Source: Serratia fonticola
Lineage (GTDB): Bacteria; Pseudomonadota; Gammaproteobacteria; Enterobacterales; Enterobacteriaceae
Reading direction: 5' to 3'
NCBI RefSeq assembly: GCF_006715025.1
Contig: NZ_VFMK01000001.1
Coordinates: 4,278,001-4,342,000, forward strand
DNA: 64,000 nucleotides
The notes below the pieces were generated by a model. That model did no database searches. It was not told where the DNA came from and saw only the letters and a program-made list of their open reading frames with translations. Made by a program: the position numbers and the translations under genes. Shown in pieces: positions 59,883-64,000 of this stretch; positions within the stretch are counted from its first letter, which is position 1, and every line of letters begins with the position of its first letter.

Positions 59883-61271
59883 TTAGAAGATGGTGAACGG
59901 TGCAATAACGATGAACTTGACGTCTTTCTCATCCTGGAAGATGTTGCCGTAACCACCGCCCCAGCTTGGAATGTCAGAATGGTTGTCATACTGCGTAAAG
60001 TGCAGTTTGAACAGGGTGCCTTTGGCGCGCCCTTCCTGCAGGGTGTACATCGCGTCCAGACTATACGCGCTCTCTCTCAAACGCTGGCTTTGATCGTAAA
60101 TCGGGTTGGTGCTCGGTTTGGCATCCCAGGCATAGACGTAGGAAGCGCCGACGGCCATACCCGGCAGGTTCCAGTTACTCAGGTCGTACATCACGCCACC
60201 GAACACGGCTTTTTCGCCGTTGGCGTTGAAGTCAGAACGGTTATCCCACCAGATATCGAGACGGCCGTTGGAGGAAGCATAGGTTGGCGTCATACGTTGC
60301 AGGAAGAAGCCCTGATTCCCTTCTGCCTTGACCATGGTCCCTTCCAGACGCCAGTTGAATGGCCCCGTGGTGTAACCCAAGGTCACTGCCTGCAACCAGG
60401 CCAGGCCATCGTAGATACTGTTCGGGTTGTTTTTATCACTGATACGGTCTTCTGCACCGTAGAACTGGTAACTGGTAGTCAGTGGATTACCTGCAACATC
60501 AAACTTGTAAGACGCCTTGGTGAAGTATTGATTCACGTAGCCTTGAGCCTGGCCAAAAGCGGCTTCCAACACCAGATTGTTTTTGAAATCGTATTTGGCA
60601 CCCAACGAGTGCAGGTAGGACACACCGGTTTTACGGTCATTCTGACGGAAATCATCCATCTCGATGTGCCAAGGGGCTTTGTATTTGTTGGCCCACATGT
60701 AGGAGAAGCTCAGTGCACCGGAATCGCCGTAGTCAAAATTGGCTCCTGCTTCAGCCCCCTGATAAGTGCCCGGCATAAAGCTCCAGTGTGGGGCAAGCAA
60801 CGTCTGCCCGCTAGGCTGAATATAACCGGCGCGCGCCCAAACCGGGCCATATTTGAATTTACCGGCGGCTTTATACAGGCTGATACCGCCTTTATCGCCG
60901 GAGTAATCTTCATCATAGGTACGGTTGCGGCTGGAGAAAGCGATTTCGTTCGGGTGACTACTTTCGCTGGACTCGGCCATCTCAATGGCGGTAAATGCCG
61001 CAACGTCGATACCGAACATGTCTGCCGCATAACCAGATGAGAAATCAAGGTTGGCGTTCCAGGTTGAATGAGAAAGGTTAGTTTTAAATTCACCTGTTTC
61101 GACGTCTTTACGATCGCGCTGACGTTGCCAGTAATACACCCCACCGGTTAATGTCGAATCATCGATAAAACCTTCAGCTCTTGCTTCAGGCGCCATGGCA
61201 AATCCCGAACCTAGCAGCGCACCCGCGACAGCGAGCGCCAGCGTTTTACGCTGAGCACCGTGCGTACCCAT
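59883..61271 (-). CDS. chiP: Chitoporin ChiP
   Basis: Outer-membrane, OprD-family channel for chitooligosaccharides. 462-residue precursor with a signal peptide ending ARA-EGFID, amphipathic beta strands throughout and the C-terminal outer-membrane sorting residue Phe (VIAPFTIF). First gene of chiP-chiQ-ctb. In E. coli and Salmonella the mRNA is silenced by the sRNA ChiX and the promoter is repressed by NagC; both kinds of site are seen upstream here. Confidence 0.95.
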   Translation of the reverse strand: MGTHGAQRKTLALAVAGALLGSGFAMAPEARAEGFIDDSTLTGGVYYWQRQRDRKDVETGEFKTNLSHSTWNANLDFSSGYAADMFGIDVAAFTAIEMAESSESSHPNEIAFSSRNRTYDEDYSGDKGGISLYKAAGKFKYGPVWARAGYIQPSGQTLLAPHWSFMPGTYQGAEAGANFDYGDSGALSFSYMWANKYKAPWHIEMDDFRQNDRKTGVSYLHSLGAKYDFKNNLVLEAAFGQAQGYVNQYFTKASYKFDVAGNPLTTSYQFYGAEDRISDKNNPNSIYDGLAWLQAVTLGYTTGPFNWRLEGTMVKAEGNQGFFLQRMTPTYASSNGRLDIWWDNRSDFNANGEKAVFGGVMYDLSNWNLPGMAVGASYVYAWDAKPSTNPIYDQSQRLRESAYSLDAMYTLQEGRAKGTLFKLHFTQYDNHSDIPSWGGGYGNIFQDEKDVKFIVIAPFTIF

Positions 61272-61274
61272 AAG

Positions 61275-61290
61275 AAAATTCCTCTTTGAC
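61275..61290 (-). promoter_or_regulatory. ChiX sRNA pairing site over the chiP ribosome binding site
   Basis: The mRNA reads GTCAAAGAGGAATTTTC just before the chiP start and includes its AGAGGA Shine-Dalgarno. This is complementary over 15 continuous bases to the seed GAAAUUCCUCUUUGAC of enterobacterial ChiX (recalled). It implies that ChiX blocks chiP translation until chitosugar-induced decoy RNA titrates it; the ChiX gene itself is not in this window. Confidence 0.75.
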
Positions 61291-61414
61291 TTAATAAAAA
61301 GTGCGCCCGTCTGCGTTCACCACTGCCCTGCACGGCCGCTAACTAAAAACCCGAATCGGGTAAAATTTTGCTGAGAGATAAAATTCTGCTCAGCCTTTAT
61401 TGCTGCCTCTAGAC

Positions 61415-61437
61415 TATTTTTCGCGACGCGAATTATC
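61415..61437. promoter_or_regulatory. Putative NagC operator upstream of chiP
   Basis: TATTTTTCGCGACGCGAATTATC is a near-palindrome centred on TTCGC-GAC-GCGAA with flanking A/T, like NagC sites. It is about 155 bp upstream of the chiP start. A second similar sequence, ATTAATTCGCATCGCAAATATAT, lies at 61649-61671, suggesting looped repression as known for NagC. Confidence 0.5.
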
Positions 61438-61648
61438 AAATGAAAAGTGAAATAGATTTGTCAAAGTATGACAAAGAGCACATATCGATGAGAATTTGTT
61501 ACAACAATGAGCCTTATCGTATTCGGCATAAAAAACCCAATAAAATCAGAATAAATCAGGATACCCCATGATATTACTTATGAATTGAATGGTTTCAGCC
61601 TGAAAAAAATAACCTCATAAAACAAAAATGAGAGCGCTCTATAAATGA

Positions 61649-61671
61649 TATTAATTCGCATCGCAAATATA
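61649..61671. promoter_or_regulatory. Second putative NagC operator upstream of chiP
   Basis: ATTAATTCGCATCGCAAATATAT has the TTCGC...GCAA core and A/T flanks expected of a NagC box, weaker than the proximal site. A palindrome AGAGCGCTCT lies 8 bp away (61631-61640). The remaining 61438-61800 sequence is AT-rich with no gene. Confidence 0.35.
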
Positions 61672-61800
61672 TAAGAATCAATGATGAAAATTGATCACGG
61701 CATCATTAACAGGTTAATGCTGAAAAAGAGACGAAAAAGCAGGCGGTCTACAGGCTGAAGGAGGAAGAAGCAAAACGAAAGTAGGGTTGGTTTAAAAAAT

Positions 61801-61826
61801 AAAAAAAGCGCAGCCTAAGCTGCGCT
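61801..61826 (-). terminator. Terminator of glnS
   Basis: AGCGCAGC and GCTGCGCT form an 8-bp stem with a 4-nt loop, followed on the minus strand by TTTTTTT. Confidence 0.9.
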
Positions 61827-61851
61827 GTATAACAAACACGCTAATTCGCGC

Positions 61852-63516
61852 TTAAGCGCCCATTTTTGCCCAGGTATCACGCAGGCCAACGGTACGGTTG
61901 AAGACCAGGTGCTCGGCCGAGGAGTAACGACTGTCGGCACAGAAATAGCCTTCACGCTCGAACTGATAGGCTTTTTCCGGTTGCGCGCTCGCCAGGCTAG
62001 GCTCGACAAAACCTTGCTTGATAACCAGTGATTCCGGGTTAATGGTAGAGAGGAAGTCCTCTGCCGCCGCCGGGTTAGCCACGCTGAACAGACGATCGTA
62101 CAGGCGGATTTCTGCCGGTAAAGCGTGCGCAGCCGATACCCAGTGGATCACCCCCTTCACCTTGCGGCCATCCGCAGGATCCTTACTCAGGGTTTCAGGG
62201 TCGTAGGTACAGAAGATGGTGGTGATTTCGCCCGCCGCGTCTTTCTCTACGCGTTCCGCCTTGATCACATAGGCATTACGCAGGCGAACCTCTTTGCCCA
62301 GTACCAGACGCTTATACTGCTTGTTGGCTTCTTCCCGGAAATCCGCACGGTCGATATACACTTCGCGGCTGAACGGGACTTCACGGCTACCCATTTCCGG
62401 TTTGTTCGGATGGTTAGGCATGGTCACCATTTCCACGTCATCTGACATGTTTTCAATAACCACTTTCACCGGATCCAGTACCGCCATAGCGCGTGGCGCG
62501 TTCTCATTGAGATCGTCACGAATACAGGATTCCAACGCCATCATCTCGACGTTATTATCCTGTTTGGTCACGCCAATACGCTGGCAGAATTCGCGGATAG
62601 AGGCTGCGGTATAACCACGACGACGCAAGCCAGAAACGGTTGGCATACGGGGATCATCCCACCCTTCCACAATATTCTCAGACACCAGTTGGCTCAGCTT
62701 GCGCTTCGACATGATGGCGTACTCGAGGTTGAGGCGCGAGAACTCATACTGACGTGGGTGGCATGGGATAGTGATGTTATCCAACACCCAGTCATACAGA
62801 CGGCGGTTATCCTGGAACTCAAGCGTACACAGCGAATGGGTGATCCCTTCCAACGCATCGGAAATACAGTGGGTAAAATCGTACATCGGGTAGATGCACC
62901 ATTTGTTGCCCGTCTGATGGTGTTCCGCAAACTTGATCCGGTAGATTACCGGATCGCGCATCACGATAAATGGCGATGCCATATCGATTTTAGCGCGCAG
63001 GCAGGCTGTACCCTCGGCAAATTCACCGTTACGCATCTTCTCAAACAGTGCCAGATTCTCTTCTACCGCACGGTTACGGTACGGGCTGTCCTTACCTGGT
63101 GCGGTCAGCGTGCCACGATATTCACGGATCTGCTCAGGGGTCAGTTCATCAACATAGGCCAACCCTTTGTTGATCAGCTCAATCGCATACTGGTGCAGTT
63201 GATCAAAATAATCCGAGGAATAACGAACGTTACCGCTCCAGCTAAAACCCAGCCACTCGACATCGTGTTTGATGGAGTCCACAAACTCGATATCTTCCTT
63301 TACCGGGTTGGTGTCGTCGAAGCGAAGGTTGCATTGGCCCTGATAATCCTTGGCAATACCAAAGTTCAGACAAATGGACTTGGCATGGCCGATATGCAGA
63401 TAGCCATTAGGTTCCGGTGGGAAACGGGTATGTACCGACTGATGCTTCCCTGATGCCAGATCTTCATCAATGATCTGACGGATAAAATTGGTTGGGCGGG
63501 CTTCTGCCTCACTCAT
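61852..63516 (-). CDS. glnS: Glutaminyl-tRNA synthetase
   Basis: Class I synthetase charging tRNA-Gln. 554 residues from the ATG giving MSEAEARPTNFIRQIIDED, the same length as E. coli GlnS; an 11-codon upstream extension is rejected. Class I motifs: PEPNGYLHIGHAKSI (HIGH) and IMSKRKLSQLV (MSK). C-terminal beta-barrel anticodon-binding domains occupy about 340-554. Lies between chiP and nagE as in E. coli. Confidence 0.97.
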   Translation of the reverse strand: MSEAEARPTNFIRQIIDEDLASGKHQSVHTRFPPEPNGYLHIGHAKSICLNFGIAKDYQGQCNLRFDDTNPVKEDIEFVDSIKHDVEWLGFSWSGNVRYSSDYFDQLHQYAIELINKGLAYVDELTPEQIREYRGTLTAPGKDSPYRNRAVEENLALFEKMRNGEFAEGTACLRAKIDMASPFIVMRDPVIYRIKFAEHHQTGNKWCIYPMYDFTHCISDALEGITHSLCTLEFQDNRRLYDWVLDNITIPCHPRQYEFSRLNLEYAIMSKRKLSQLVSENIVEGWDDPRMPTVSGLRRRGYTAASIREFCQRIGVTKQDNNVEMMALESCIRDDLNENAPRAMAVLDPVKVVIENMSDDVEMVTMPNHPNKPEMGSREVPFSREVYIDRADFREEANKQYKRLVLGKEVRLRNAYVIKAERVEKDAAGEITTIFCTYDPETLSKDPADGRKVKGVIHWVSAAHALPAEIRLYDRLFSVANPAAAEDFLSTINPESLVIKQGFVEPSLASAQPEKAYQFEREGYFCADSRYSSAEHLVFNRTVGLRDTWAKMGA

Positions 63517-63599
63517 GTCACTATTCCTCAAATGCAAAGCGCTACACATAATCGCCTATGTTCCAACAAGCCGCGTCCAGAAACAACCGTTAGTTAAAA

Positions 63600-63720
63600 T
63601 TCCCATCGTCTTTCAAGCTGCGGCGTTGTTATCTGCATTATTCCCCCCGGTTATTGACTGTATGCAGCACCTCGGGATGAGATAACTTGTCGCCCGGCTA
63701 CAGTTTGAAATCCATAGGGA
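63600..63720. repeat. Palindromic intergenic element between nagE and glnS
   Basis: TTCCCATCGTCTTTCAAG at one end and TTTGAAATCCATAGGGA at the other, with GCTGCGGCGTTGTTATCTGC and GGATGAGATAACTTGTCGCC inside. A 121-bp member of the same family as the 167-bp copy at 54371. Confidence 0.7.
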
Positions 63721-63743
63721 GTCAGGCTGTTACCAGGCAAAAT

Positions 63744-63775
63744 AAAAAAGCGGGAAAAGATCGCTCTTTTCCCGC
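63744..63775 (-). terminator. Terminator of nagE
   Basis: GCGGGAAAAGA and TCTTTTCCCGC form an 11-bp stem with a 4-nt loop, followed on the minus strand by TTTTTT. Confidence 0.9.
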
Positions 63776-63838
63776 CAAGGTTGTCGGCATCTCACATCAT
63801 GACATGTTCAATGCCAAGACTACTCAGGTAAAACAGAC

Positions 63839-64000
63839 TTACTTTTGAATCTCAAACAGCTTGGTCTCGCCAGCAACCACATTTCCGGTTGCCAGTGCGG
63901 TCAGACCGGCATACTCATCAGCATTGCTGACCACGACAGGGCTGATCATTGAGCGAGCATTCGCATTCAGGTAAGCCAGATCCATTTCCAGGATTGGCTG
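63839..64000 (-). CDS. nagE: PTS N-acetylglucosamine EIICBA, C-terminal fragment
   Basis: The last 53 codons; the rest lies beyond the right edge. The residues (QPILEMDLAYLNANARSMIS, NVVAGETKLFEIQK then TAA) match the end of a glucose-type EIIA domain, with the V-V-A-G-E-T terminal motif. NagE imports and phosphorylates GlcNAc, the product of chitobiase. Gene order nagE-glnS-chiP supports the call. Confidence 0.85.
   Translation of the reverse strand, partial: QPILEMDLAYLNANARSMISPVVVSNADEYAGLTALATGNVVAGETKLFEIQK

Noticed and set aside
59979..61040. 353-codon plus-strand frame opposite chiP
   Set aside because: Antisense shadow of chiP; no recognisable domain.
1..64000. Prophage, genomic island or insertion sequence
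   Set aside because: No integrase, transposase, phage structural gene or attachment-site duplication was seen; gene order follows the E. coli core chromosome.

Overview
The window is chromosomal DNA from a gammaproteobacterium of the order Enterobacterales, most probably Serratia. Gene order follows the Escherichia coli aroG-to-nagE region almost gene for gene, read in the opposite sense. On top of that it carries Serratia-type content: a chiP-chiQ-ctb chitooligosaccharide operon with an 886-residue chitobiase, a pcp/DUF969/DUF979/pxp pyroglutamate cluster and numerous short palindromic repeats. I see no prophage, integrase, transposase, CRISPR array or rRNA.

Layout. 1-4.7 kb: start of a DUF898 protein (cut by the window edge), aroG, zitB, pnuC, nadA. 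4.9-6.6 kb: a tRNA operon (four tRNA-Lys and one tRNA-Val) threaded with 139-bp repeats, each ending in the last 19 nt of tRNA-Lys. 6.7-12.4 kb: the Tol-Pal envelope operon ybgC-tolQRAB-pal-cpoB, with a relic of a second tolA 3' end just after tolA. 12.5-16.4 kb: cytochrome bd oxidase operon cydABX-ybgE. 16.5-28.2 kb: the TCA-cycle block sdhCDAB-sucABCD, divergent from gltA. 28.2-29.0 kb: four exact-period 207-bp tandem repeats. 29.1-39.2 kb: nei, the pyroglutamate cluster (pcp, DUF979, DUF969, pxpA, pxpC, pxpB), ybgI, a periplasmic class II cyclic-nucleotide phosphodiesterase homologue, phrB and a two-domain TudS/YbgA protein. 39.3-48.1 kb: ybfA and the kdpFABC-kdpDE potassium system. 48.1-51.6 kb: a DUF3861 protein, a His-rich PadR/YqjI-type regulator with tandem operators, pgm and seqA. 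51.8-56.6 kb: a periplasmic serine hydrolase, ybfF, ybfE, fldA, fur. 56.8-64.0 kb: ctb, chiQ, chiP, glnS and the 3' end of nagE.

How the genes work together. Central carbon flow (gltA, sdh, suc) and terminal respiration (cyd) form one metabolic core. nadA and pnuC supply NAD precursors. tol-pal maintains the outer membrane during division. chiP, chiQ and ctb take up chitooligosaccharides and split them to GlcNAc, and nagE imports and phosphorylates GlcNAc. pcp releases N-terminal pyroglutamate from peptides and PxpABC opens it to glutamate; the DUF969/DUF979 membrane pair encoded between them is a plausible carrier.

The most unusual structures are the tRNA-tail repeats (organised like the rtT repeats of E. 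coli tyrT but on tRNA-Lys), the duplicated tolA tail, the 207-bp tandem array after gltA, and palindromic elements inside the kdp operon. Start sites were chosen by family alignment from memory and by visible ribosome binding sites; no database search was possible.
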